Assembly (NCBI GenBank): GCA_012031335.1 | Contig: JAAUTT010000345.1 | Coordinates: forward strand, 1-5,730 | Direction: 5' to 3' | Source: Bacteroidales bacterium | Lineage (GTDB): Bacteria; Bacteroidota; Bacteroidia; Bacteroidales; JAAUTT01 | DNA: 5,730 bases | Part shown: one piece after another, positions 1-5,730 of the stretch | Layout of the letters: each line of letters opens with the position of its first letter | Position numbering within the stretch: position 1 is the first letter of the stretch | The notes under the pieces: generated by a model | The model's input: only the letters and a program-made list of their open reading frames with translations | Told to the model about the DNA's origin: nothing | Databases searched by the model: none | Made by a program: the position numbers and the translations under genes

Positions 1-192
1 GGACAGTGTGCCGTAGTGAACTGGACGAACAGCAGCGAGGTCCTTGGCAACCTGATTCACAAGGCGATTGGACGGCATACACAGCTTACGCGCTAACCTC
101 ATCATCTTCTTTTACCTCAACTTTGGATTGGTTTTGCCTAGGAAGAAACACACCTGAAAGTAAAAAAGAAAAGACCCGGCCAGTGGTAAAAT
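1..192 (+). pseudogene. cbiG: Damaged 5' part of cbiG (N-terminal region, several indels)
   Basis: This stretch should encode the N-terminal part of CbiG, just before the piece starting at 193, but no single frame carries it. Reading from 173 gives DPAVVNID, the conserved CbiG segment that precedes the SGHLGGAND motif, if one C of 180-181 and one A of 188-191 are dropped. Further left, roughly 93-160, pieces resembling a LIIF-TSTLG-VLRKIAPEVKKK reading appear in alternating frames, matching the family pattern of a hydrophobic strand followed by VR-IAP. That needs further one-base corrections, for example at 157-159 and 169-172. Positions 1-96 are open in frame 1 (ending near EVLGNLIHKAIG) but I cannot place them firmly. 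The density of indels fits a low-quality sequence end better than ordinary gene decay. The true start of cbiG is not visible. Confidence 0.6.
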
Positions 193-726
193 ATTGATGC
201 AAACGGGCAATTTGTACAGTCTGTTATCTCCGGACATTTGGGAGGAGCCAATGATCTGGCTAATGAAATATCCCGATTGTTAGGAGCAACTCCGATAATC
301 ACCACTGTAAGCGATACTTCCGGTATATGGTCGCTCGATTTACTGCCCGAACGCTTTAACTGGAAAATAGAGTGTGCCGGAAAACTTACCAAGTGCATAG
401 CCGATTTTGTAAATGGAAATAAAACCGCACTCTTGCTCGAAACCCGCGATAAGGGAACACTTTATCTGGAATCGTCATTACCAGAATATGTCGATTGCTT
501 TAAACATATCGACCAACTAAAACCAGACAATTATGAACTAATTATTGCTGTTACTCCTTTCTTACATAATTTTGGGGTAAACACCATTTTTACCGACCGC
601 CGGTTATTCATCTGGGAGTGGGCAGTCAGAAAGGCATTTATGCCGAAAGTTTTGAAAAAGAATTGGACGCAGTTCTTCAGGAAAATAAAATTTCCCGGTT
701 ATCGGTTTGCAGTTTGTCTACCGTAA
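193..726 (+). CDS. cbiG: CbiG, cobalt-precorrin-5A hydrolase, central fragment
   Basis: CbiG opens the delta-lactone of cobalt-precorrin-5A in the cytoplasm and releases the C20 carbon as acetaldehyde, giving cobalt-precorrin-5B. The frame starting at 193 reads IDANGQFVQSVISGHLGGAND, the hallmark CbiG motif, then ATPIITTVSDTSG and SLDLLPERFNW, as in known CbiG proteins. The TTG at 238 is only a possible start codon inside the SGHLGGAND motif and is not a real start, since homology continues upstream through the damaged region. The frame stays open to the TAA at 724-726. True CbiG reading leaves it at about 587-591, where the next conserved block (FYRPPVIHLGVG) continues in the frame of the following entry. 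Residues encoded after about 590 in this frame are therefore spurious. The family call is firm; whether the gene is intact in the organism is uncertain. Confidence 0.75.
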   Translation: MDANGQFVQSVISGHLGGANDLANEISRLLGATPIITTVSDTSGIWSLDLLPERFNWKIECAGKLTKCIADFVNGNKTALLLETRDKGTLYLESSLPEYVDCFKHIDQLKPDNYELIIAVTPFLHNFGVNTIFTDRRLFIWEWAVRKAFMPKVLKKNWTQFFRKIKFPGYRFAVCLP

Positions 727-2297
727 CACTGAAAAAGGACGAACAGGCATTTATCAAACTTGCTCAAAAATGGAATGTCCCGCTCGAATGCTACGATGAA
801 GAAACGCTCGCGCAATACGATGTTCCCAATCCTTCGGAAAAGGTTAACCAGGTAACCGGAACATATAGCGTTTGTGAAGCCTCGGCCATGCACAGTTCGG
901 GAAATGGTTTGCTTGCAGGAAAGATAAAACGAAAAGCAGAAGAACATTTTTTTACGGTGGCAATAGCCTTTAACCGTACAAATGAGCGCAAGGGCTACGT
1001 TGAGTTTGTGGGTGCTGGCCCTGGCGATCCTGAGCTGGTTTCGGTACGCGGAAAACGATTGCTCCAAACAGCCGATTACATTCTGTATGCCGGAAGCCTC
1101 GTTCCCAAAGAACTTACGCACTATGCCAAACCCGGTTGTGTGGTAGAAAGTTCAGCTTCAATGGATTTGGAAACCCAGCTTGCAAGCATGAAAGCCTATT
1201 ACAACCAGGGTTTGCTTGTTGTTCGGCTCCATACCGGCGACCCCTGCATTTATGGAGCTATTCAGGAGCAAATGGCCATTATGGACGAATGGGGCTGGAA
1301 TTACAGCATTACCCCCGGCATTTCTTCATTTCAGGCAGCCGCAGCTGCATTAAGGTCGCAATTTACTATTCCCGAAGAAGTGCAAACCATTATTCTTACC
1401 CGTGGCGAAGGCCGCACGCCTATGCCAGAAAGGGAGCAGTTGCATAAACTGGCGCAATCGCAAAGTACCATGTGCATTTACCTGAGCGCTTCCATTGCAC
1501 CCAAAATACAGGACGAACTGCTGGTTCACTATCCTTCCGACACGCCGGTAGCCATTTGTTACAAACTCACCTGGAAAGACGAACGCATTTATCGCTGCAT
1601 ACTGAAAGAACTAGCCCAAACTGTAGAAGAAAACAAACTTTCCATGACTACCCTGATTGTAGTGGGTAAAGCTATTGATAACCGGCATGGAGTGTCGAAG
1701 CTCTACAACCATGGATTTGAACATGCTTTCAGAAAGGAAAACAAAAAAATGATCCTCGTTTTTGGAGGTACTACTGAAGGCAAAGAAGTTGCTGAACTGC
1801 TCGATTTTTTAAACGAGCCGTATTACTATTCCACTAAAACCAAAGTTTCCACCGAAGTTAAGGGTAAACGAATTTCCGGGACTATGGAACAGGAGCAAAT
1901 GATAGCATTTTGCAAGTATAATGCTATACGGTTAATAATTGATGCAGCCCATCCCTTTGCTATTCAACTGCACGAAAATATATTCCATGCTTCAGTAACT
2001 ACAGAAATACCTGTAATCCGGTTTGAAAGAAATTATCCTGCCATTTCAGCAAGTCCGCTAATAAGGATTTTTTCGTCCTTCCCTGAAATGGTTGAAGCAT
2101 TGCAAAACAGTTCGTTCCAAAATATCCTGGCTTTAACAGGCGTACAAACCATTCCGTGGTTTAAAAGTTTGAAGCCCCCAATTCATTGCTATTTCAGAAT
2201 ATTGGATTCGGAGCAAAGTATCCAGATGGCTCGTTCCTTTGGTGTACGCGATAACTTTATTGTACCGGCACAGCCAACAGCAATGATAATGAGCTAA
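588..2297 (+). CDS. cbiF: CbiG C-terminal domain - CbiF (CobM) - CobK N-terminal part, fused
   Basis: This is one open frame with three cobalamin modules. Nucleotides 588-968 give the CbiG C-terminal domain, with FYRPPVIHLGVG, then STVTLKKDEQAF and a C-terminal TVAIA strand. From 993 to about 1728 lies CbiF/CobM, the SAM-dependent enzyme that methylates cobalt-precorrin-4 at C11. It shows FVGAGPGDPEL (the glycine-rich SAM loop), RLHTGDPCIYGA, TPGISSFQAAAA and the terminal SKLYNHGFEHAFR, so it is full length. No ATG lies at the CbiG-CbiF junction, so that fusion looks genuine. CobK, the NAD(P)H-dependent cobalt-precorrin-6A reductase, begins at the ATG of 1749 with MILVFGGTTEGKEVAELL and has IDAAHPFA and VIRFER. 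The frame ends prematurely at 2295-2297 within CobK, just after VPAQPTA; the rest of CobK is in the next frame. GTG 618 is a possible start codon but lies inside the conserved LGVG block, so it is not the true start. Confidence 0.85.
   Translation, partial: FYRPPVIHLGVGSQKGIYAESFEKELDAVLQENKISRLSVCSLSTVTLKKDEQAFIKLAQKWNVPLECYDEETLAQYDVPNPSEKVNQVTGTYSVCEASAMHSSGNGLLAGKIKRKAEEHFFTVAIAFNRTNERKGYVEFVGAGPGDPELVSVRGKRLLQTADYILYAGSLVPKELTHYAKPGCVVESSASMDLETQLASMKAYYNQGLLVVRLHTGDPCIYGAIQEQMAIMDEWGWNYSITPGISSFQAAAAALRSQFTIPEEVQTIILTRGEGRTPMPEREQLHKLAQSQSTMCIYLSASIAPKIQDELLVHYPSDTPVAICYKLTWKDERIYRCILKELAQTVEENKLSMTTLIVVGKAIDNRHGVSKLYNHGFEHAFRKENKKMILVFGGTTEGKEVAELLDFLNEPYYYSTKTKVSTEVKGKRISGTMEQEQMIAFCKYNAIRLIIDAAHPFAIQLHENIFHASVTTEIPVIRFERNYPAISASPLIRIFSSFPEMVEALQNSSFQNILALTGVQTIPWFKSLKPPIHCYFRILDSEQSIQMARSFGVRDNFIVPAQPTAMIMS
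993..1728 (+). other. cbiF: CbiF/CobM methyltransferase domain
   Basis: This is the complete tetrapyrrole methylase domain within the fused frame, about 245 residues, close to the usual CbiF/CobM size. It belongs to the SAM-dependent tetrapyrrole methylase fold. The order of motifs (GAGPGDPE, YAGSLVP, HTGDPCIYG, PGISSFQAA, TRGEGRTPMP, VGKAIDN) matches C11-methyltransferases. YAGSLVP and TPMPEREQL favour CbiF/CobM over CbiH/CobJ or CbiL/CobI. It is expected to convert cobalt-precorrin-4 into cobalt-precorrin-5A, the substrate of the CbiG module fused in front of it. Confidence 0.85.
1743..1749 (+). other. A7 tract at the CbiF-CobK junction (possible ATGA overlap)
   Basis: Seven A residues separate the end of the CbiF domain from the CobK initiation codon. 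As written, CbiF and CobK are in one frame (AAC AAA AAA ATG). With one A fewer, CbiF would end at a TGA overlapping the CobK ATG as ATGA, the usual arrangement of coupled genes. A purine-rich AGAAAGGA at 1730-1737 sits 11 bases before that ATG. The fusion of CbiF to CobK therefore depends on the exact length of this tract. Confidence 0.6.
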
Positions 2298-3583
2298 TCG
2301 CTTTAGTGAAACAAACCAAAGCAGAAGTAATACTTACTAAAGAAAGCGGCAATTCCGGTTTTTTCCCGGCAAAAGTTGACGCCTCTGAAAAATTAAATAT
2401 TCCGTTATGGTTGGTAGCAAGGCCTGTTCTTCCACAATTTACCTATACAATTTCTTCGTCAAAGGAGCTTTTGCAAACGATTTACCTGCTAAAGAAAACG
2501 ATCCTAAAATCAGGAACGGAATTACGCAGTGGTTTCACTACAGGGACTTGTGTTACAGCCTGCGCAAAAGCTTGTTTCTTGGCCATAGCCGAACAAAAAT
2601 TTCCATCTGAGGTAAGTGTTCAGCTACCGGATGGAAGTTCTCCTGCTTTTAAAATATTCCCCGAAGAACTTAGCACGGACAACGCATCGTGCATTGTTAT
2701 AAAAGATGCCGGCGACGACCCCGATGTTACCCACGGGAAAGAAATTGGGTGCAGGCTTCGGATGGTAACCCAACCAGGTTTCAGGTTTGTCCGGGGCAAA
2801 GGCATTGGTGTGGTAACAATGCCCGGCTTGCAAGTTAAAGTTGGAGAACCGGCCATTAATCCCGTACCGCGCAAAATGATTACAGATATGCTGGAAAGTT
2901 TGTCCGCACTCTATGAAATAGACTGTGGTTTTGAAGTGGAGCCCTTTGTCCCTGAAGGTGAAGAACTGGCGAAACAAACGTTTAATCCGAGAGTCGGAGT
3001 TATTGGGGGGATTTCCATCATTGGTACTTCGGGAAAGGTAATTCCTTATTCGAACGAAGCGTTTTTGACGACCATTCGTTATCAGTTATCGGTAGCGCGT
3101 GAAAATGGTTTGAACGAAATTGTGCTTACTGCCGGGAAAAGGAGTGAAAACACGCTTAAGCCTTATTTTGCACATTTGCCCGAAATAGCCTACATCCATT
3201 ATGGCAATTCAATTGGGGGAACATTGCAAATGGCTGCAAATGAAGGCTTTAATAAGATAAACCTAGGCCTGATGCTGGGAAAAGCCGTTAAACTTGCTGA
3301 AGGGCATTTGGATACACACAGCCATAAAGTGAGCATGAATATCGGTTTCATAATGCAGGTAGCAAGAGAATGTAATTATCCGGAAGAAACGATTCAGGAA
3401 TTGACCCAACAAACCCTGGCCAATGCCATTCCTTCGATCATTCCGTTTTCTTCCAAAGAACCATTCTATAAAAGCATTGCACTCAGTTGTTTCCAGGTAT
3501 GTAAGGGGCAACTTAAAGATGATACAACTTTCAGGCTATACCTTATTAGTGATAAGGATGAAATAGTTATTGTTGGTAAATGA
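2285..3583 (+). CDS. cbiD: CobK C-terminal part - CbiD (cobalt-precorrin-5B C1-methyltransferase), fused
   Basis: The frame joined at 2285 continues CobK directly after PTA with DNELIALVKQTKAEVILTKESG, then IPLWLVARP, completing a CobK of about 250 residues (1749 to about 2503). After a linker of roughly 20 residues, CbiD runs from about 2522 to the TGA at 3581-3583. CbiD methylates cobalt-precorrin-5B at C1 using SAM, giving cobalt-precorrin-6A, which CobK then reduces. Visible CbiD motifs are LRSGFTTGTCVTACAKA, IKDAGDDPDVTHG, GKGIGVVTMPGL, VGEPAINPVPRKMI, NPRVGVIGGISIIGTSG and LGKAVKLAEGHLDTHS, and the length (about 350 residues) is normal. GTG 2306 is the first start-like codon in this frame but lies within CobK homology. 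No ATG lies near the CbiD boundary, so the CobK-CbiD fusion is real even if the frame break is an error. Confidence 0.88.
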   Translation, partial: DNELIALVKQTKAEVILTKESGNSGFFPAKVDASEKLNIPLWLVARPVLPQFTYTISSSKELLQTIYLLKKTILKSGTELRSGFTTGTCVTACAKACFLAIAEQKFPSEVSVQLPDGSSPAFKIFPEELSTDNASCIVIKDAGDDPDVTHGKEIGCRLRMVTQPGFRFVRGKGIGVVTMPGLQVKVGEPAINPVPRKMITDMLESLSALYEIDCGFEVEPFVPEGEELAKQTFNPRVGVIGGISIIGTSGKVIPYSNEAFLTTIRYQLSVARENGLNEIVLTAGKRSENTLKPYFAHLPEIAYIHYGNSIGGTLQMAANEGFNKINLGLMLGKAVKLAEGHLDTHSHKVSMNIGFIMQVARECNYPEETIQELTQQTLANAIPSIIPFSSKEPFYKSIALSCFQVCKGQLKDDTTFRLYLISDKDEIVIVGK

Positions 3584-3630
3584 AAAAATCCCCTGAACTA
3601 TTTCAGCTTACAATGAAAAGTTCAGGGGAT
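3583..3630 (-). terminator. Intrinsic terminator of the receptor-cbiK operon
   Basis: A perfect 12-bp stem pairs 3588-3599 (ATCCCCTGAACT) with 3619-3630. After a single bulged A at 3600, a further 5 bp pair (3601-3605 with 3614-3618), leaving an 8-base loop. Read on the minus strand the hairpin is followed by six T residues (3588-3583), as expected of a factor-independent terminator 25 bases past the cbiK stop. On the plus strand it is followed by GAAAACCC, so it is not a typical terminator for cbiD. The T tract ends at the last base of the cbiD stop codon. Confidence 0.88.
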
Positions 3631-3655
3631 GAAAACCCAATGAATAATTATTGCA

Positions 3656-4726
3656 CTATTCCCCTAAATGTTCATTCCACGATTCTGCATTGGGGGCTGC
3701 TTCTTGCATGTGTTTCAACCAGATGGCACGAATAGCTTTATGGTCGCCTAATCCGATTACATTAAATGATGCCGGATCGGTAACTGTTCCTTCGGAACTT
3801 ATAGAAAACCCAAGCTTTTGTAATTTTAGTTTCCAGCTAAATCCGGCTTCCCAATCATCTTCATCCGGATTCACATCGACCATAGTCTGACCTTCTTCCA
3901 AATCGCCCAACAAATCATTTTGAGCATGATCTCCGGCAATTGACATGAGCGGGGATAAATTAACAACAACCTGACTATAGGTTTTTCCGTTTTTTGCAGC
4001 AAAGGCTTTGATTCCATCGCGTACGTGTGAAAACATTTTGTCGCCCCAATCCACCGTTCCCACAAATATATTTTGCTTACCACTTAAGGTTTGTAGTTTG
4101 GCTTCCAGCAGATCGTATTTCTCATTGGCATGATTGTATTCCGAATCAGGGTTGCCATGACCCATTAGTGCTACAACTTCGCCTTTATCGAGGCGGGATT
4201 TGTAATAAGTGTAAAGCACATTTGCTAAAGCTTCCACATCCTCCTCCGATTCTAACAAACAGGCGCTTTTGGCAACTTTAACATTCGCAAAAGGAATCAT
4301 AAAGTTCTTTTTTACATCGGTATTCATCAAACTCAGATACTCTTCGCCGGGGATAACATGTAATGATTGAACATAAACAGTTGAATAACCAGCTTCACCA
4401 ATGGCCTTGAGCCATAAATCGGGTTGGGCAAAAGCTTCCCCGATTTTTGCATACACACGCGAAACAATGGTTCGTGAGGTAAACGATACATAAATGTCGG
4501 CATTGGGAAATGCTTTCTGGTAATCGGCCACAATACTGTCGTAGGTGACTTGAGGCTGTTCGTAAGTGCTTCCAAACGAGCAGAGCAGCAGGGCAATGTC
4601 GTGCTTTTTTGCGATTTTTACCGGATTGCGGTCATCGTTCGAATCTTCGTTTTTGGAACAAGAAGTGTAAAGAATTACTGATGAAAATAATAAAATACTT
4701 ACAAGGTTTTGAAATACTCTTTTCAT
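3656..4726 (-). CDS. cbiK: CbiK-type tetrapyrrole chelatase, exported lipoprotein
   Basis: This is a class II chelatase of the CbiK family, whose cytoplasmic members insert Co2+ into sirohydrochlorin. It has 356 residues against about 264 for the Salmonella enzyme. The extra length is mostly an N-terminal leader: MKR, a hydrophobic stretch (residues 8-20) and a lipobox-like YTSC with Cys23, followed by a polar acidic tether (24-35). It is thus predicted to be a lipoprotein outside the cytoplasm. Core motifs are ALLLCSFGSTYE (45-56), VYVQSLHVIPGEEY (117-130, His123), ALMGHGNPDSEYNH (186-199) and SPLMSIAGDHAQND (258-271, His267). His123 and His267 match the two metal-binding histidines of Salmonella CbiK. 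The end (FSWKLKLQKLGF, GLGDHKAIRAIW) aligns with the Salmonella C-terminus. ATG 4724-4726 is chosen because it begins the signal peptide; no Shine-Dalgarno site is evident, as is usual in Bacteroidota. It lies 29 bases after the receptor gene and is probably co-transcribed with it. Actual metal and substrate (sirohydrochlorin, haem or another tetrapyrrole) cannot be read from sequence. Confidence 0.88.
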   Translation of the reverse strand: MKRVFQNLVSILLFSSVILYTSCSKNEDSNDDRNPVKIAKKHDIALLLCSFGSTYEQPQVTYDSIVADYQKAFPNADIYVSFTSRTIVSRVYAKIGEAFAQPDLWLKAIGEAGYSTVYVQSLHVIPGEEYLSLMNTDVKKNFMIPFANVKVAKSACLLESEEDVEALANVLYTYYKSRLDKGEVVALMGHGNPDSEYNHANEKYDLLEAKLQTLSGKQNIFVGTVDWGDKMFSHVRDGIKAFAAKNGKTYSQVVVNLSPLMSIAGDHAQNDLLGDLEEGQTMVDVNPDEDDWEAGFSWKLKLQKLGFSISSEGTVTDPASFNVIGLGDHKAIRAIWLKHMQEAAPNAESWNEHLGE

Positions 4727-4755
4727 AATTTACATAGTTAATATTAAATAAAAAA

Positions 4756-5730
4756 TCAATTGTCTGCGTTTTTAAAAGTTATAGAGATTGAGGCAAATAA
4801 GGTTCTGCCGGGAGATGTTGTGCCCCTGTTCCGTCCGAAAGGAGTACAGTCAATATAATTGAACAAATTATCAACTCCCAAATCAGAATCTAAACTCCAC
4901 TGTTTTTTATTTATTAGGCGATGAGATGTTGTAAACCGCCATATTTGATAGCCGCTGGTATTTCCATCTGCGGTATAGTAGGTTTTTGACAGGTATCGTC
5001 CGTTAATACCGATACCCATTTTATATTTAAGCAAAGTATTTGACCACGAAACCTTAAACGTTGCATTATGCTTTGATGTACCGTTGATATAAGTATATTT
5101 CATATAGTTATCCGCAGTCTCGTCATCAGTGCGCTGAGCCTTTGCCTGTAAAAAGCTGTATCCTCCCGATAGTTTTATTTTATAAGGAAGTTCTGCATCT
5201 AAAGACAAGTCGGCTCCTGTTGTGTAAGCTTTAGCCATGTTTACATACTTCATGGTTTGCTCTACAAGTTGAACCTTGTCTTCGTAAGATGTAGGGATCG
5301 TTTGAAGTGCTATTAAATCCCTGATATTATTTATATATCCTGTAAGGTTTACCTTGAAATGAGACAGATTGTATTCGAAATTAAGAGAATAGTAATTGGA
5401 AGTTTGAGGTTTCAGTTCTGTATTACCATAATAGGCTTTGTAGGTACTCATTATTGAAGCATAATAATGATAATAAAGTTCTTTTACTGTGGGAGTTTTA
5501 TATCCATTGGAATAAGTTCCCCTGATATTGAGATGTCCTAATTTATACATTGCTGATAGCTTTGGTGTAATAGTCTGGCCAAAAGCTTTATGCTGGCCAA
5601 CCCGAATTCCTGCCGTAATATTCAGGTTTTTTGTAAGTTTCCATTCGTCCTGACCATAAGCTTCCAGTGAATAGTAATCTGCTTTATCTCCTTCGAGACG
5701 GTAAGGGGAAATCAATTTGTCAAAATATAT
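4756..5730 (-). CDS. TonB-dependent outer-membrane receptor, C-terminal part (5' end beyond window)
   Basis: The frame is open to the right edge, and the TTG at 5713-5715 is not a start: reading continues upstream (IYFDK before LISPYRLEG). About 324 residues of the transmembrane beta-barrel are visible; the signal peptide, TonB box and plug domain are missing. Typical receptor blocks are YGQDEWKLTKNLNITAGIR, the GTYSNGYKTPTVKELYY block, NTELKPQTSNYYSLNFEY, alternating strands rich in Tyr, and the closing DNLFNYIDCTPFGRNRG and SPGRTLFASISITF strands. The terminal strand is followed by KNADN, so the last residue is not the usual aromatic. The barrel type resembles siderophore, haem or BtuB-like receptors rather than SusC, but the substrate cannot be set from this part. 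The coupled chelatase lipoprotein suggests a tetrapyrrole, corrinoid or metal chelate, which is inference. Confidence 0.87.
   Translation of the reverse strand: MYFDKLISPYRLEGDKADYYSLEAYGQDEWKLTKNLNITAGIRVGQHKAFGQTITPKLSAMYKLGHLNIRGTYSNGYKTPTVKELYYHYYASIMSTYKAYYGNTELKPQTSNYYSLNFEYNLSHFKVNLTGYINNIRDLIALQTIPTSYEDKVQLVEQTMKYVNMAKAYTTGADLSLDAELPYKIKLSGGYSFLQAKAQRTDDETADNYMKYTYINGTSKHNATFKVSWSNTLLKYKMGIGINGRYLSKTYYTADGNTSGYQIWRFTTSHRLINKKQWSLDSDLGVDNLFNYIDCTPFGRNRGTTSPGRTLFASISITFKNADN

Noticed and set aside
6..197. A 63-codon open frame at the left edge as a separate small protein
   Set aside because: Its end (TRPVVKY) is a shifted reading of the conserved CbiG DPAVVNID segment, so it is a by-product of indels in cbiG.
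588..591. Programmed ribosomal frameshift at the T tract
   Set aside because: No classic slippery heptamer and stimulatory structure were evident, and several other indels in the same window make error simpler.
618..620. GTG as the start of the CbiG-CbiF gene
   Set aside because: It lies inside the conserved HLGVG block of CbiG, and homology continues upstream.
2306..2308. GTG as the start of a separate cbiD gene
   Set aside because: It lies within the CobK C-terminal homology; the preceding codons DNELIAL in the same frame belong to CobK.
3651..3890. Plus-strand open frame opposite the cbiK 3' end
   Set aside because: It is antisense to the well-supported CbiK coding sequence and has no recognisable domain. 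Other antisense frames at 699-1121, 2620-2977, 3263-3511 and 4027-4281 were rejected likewise.
4727..4755. Separate promoter for cbiK in the AT-rich gap after the receptor gene
   Set aside because: On the minus strand TAACTATG only loosely resembles the Bacteroidota TAnnTTTG element, and the gap is too short for a convincing paired -33 element outside the receptor gene.
1..5730. Cobalamin riboswitch, CRISPR array, tRNA, rRNA or insertion sequence
   Set aside because: No matching conserved box, regular repeat, clover-leaf or transposase-like frame was seen. A riboswitch, if present, would lie upstream of the receptor or of cbiG, outside the window.

Overview
The window looks like a fragment of a Bacteroidota genome, probably Bacteroidales or a related anaerobic lineage. 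The evidence is a TonB-dependent receptor coupled to a lipoprotein chelatase, the lack of clear Shine-Dalgarno sites, moderate-to-low GC content, and fused genes of the anaerobic (early cobalt insertion) cobalamin pathway. No RNA genes, insertion sequences, CRISPR arrays or riboswitches were seen.

Plus strand, 1-3583: a run of corrin-ring enzymes. In order they are CbiG (cobalt-precorrin-5A hydrolase, 5' end lost or damaged), CbiF/CobM (C11-methyltransferase), CbiJ/CobK (cobalt-precorrin-6A reductase) and CbiD (cobalt-precorrin-5B C1-methyltransferase). CbiG and CbiF are joined in one frame, and so are CobK and CbiD. CbiF and CobK are also in frame, through an A7 tract. Together they cover four consecutive steps, from cobalt-precorrin-4 to cobalt-precorrin-6B. 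As given, the reading is broken by single-base indels, most at short homopolymers: several between about 95 and 192, one at about 587-591 and one at about 2282-2284. Each break falls inside a conserved domain and the homology resumes at once in another frame. I therefore read them mainly as sequence errors, with damage densest at the left edge, rather than as separate genes. Real mutation cannot be excluded.

Minus strand, 3656 to the right edge: a convergent two-gene operon. First comes the C-terminal part of a TonB-dependent outer-membrane receptor whose 5' end is outside the window. After a 27-bp gap comes a CbiK-type tetrapyrrole chelatase with a lipoprotein signal peptide, so it acts outside the cytoplasm. 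A strong hairpin with a T tract at 3583-3630 terminates this operon and abuts the cbiD stop codon.

Taken together, the locus pairs cytoplasmic corrin-ring synthesis with an envelope module that probably takes up a metal or tetrapyrrole compound. Because the CbiK is exported, it is unlikely to be the cytoplasmic cobaltochelatase feeding this pathway; that enzyme should be encoded elsewhere.
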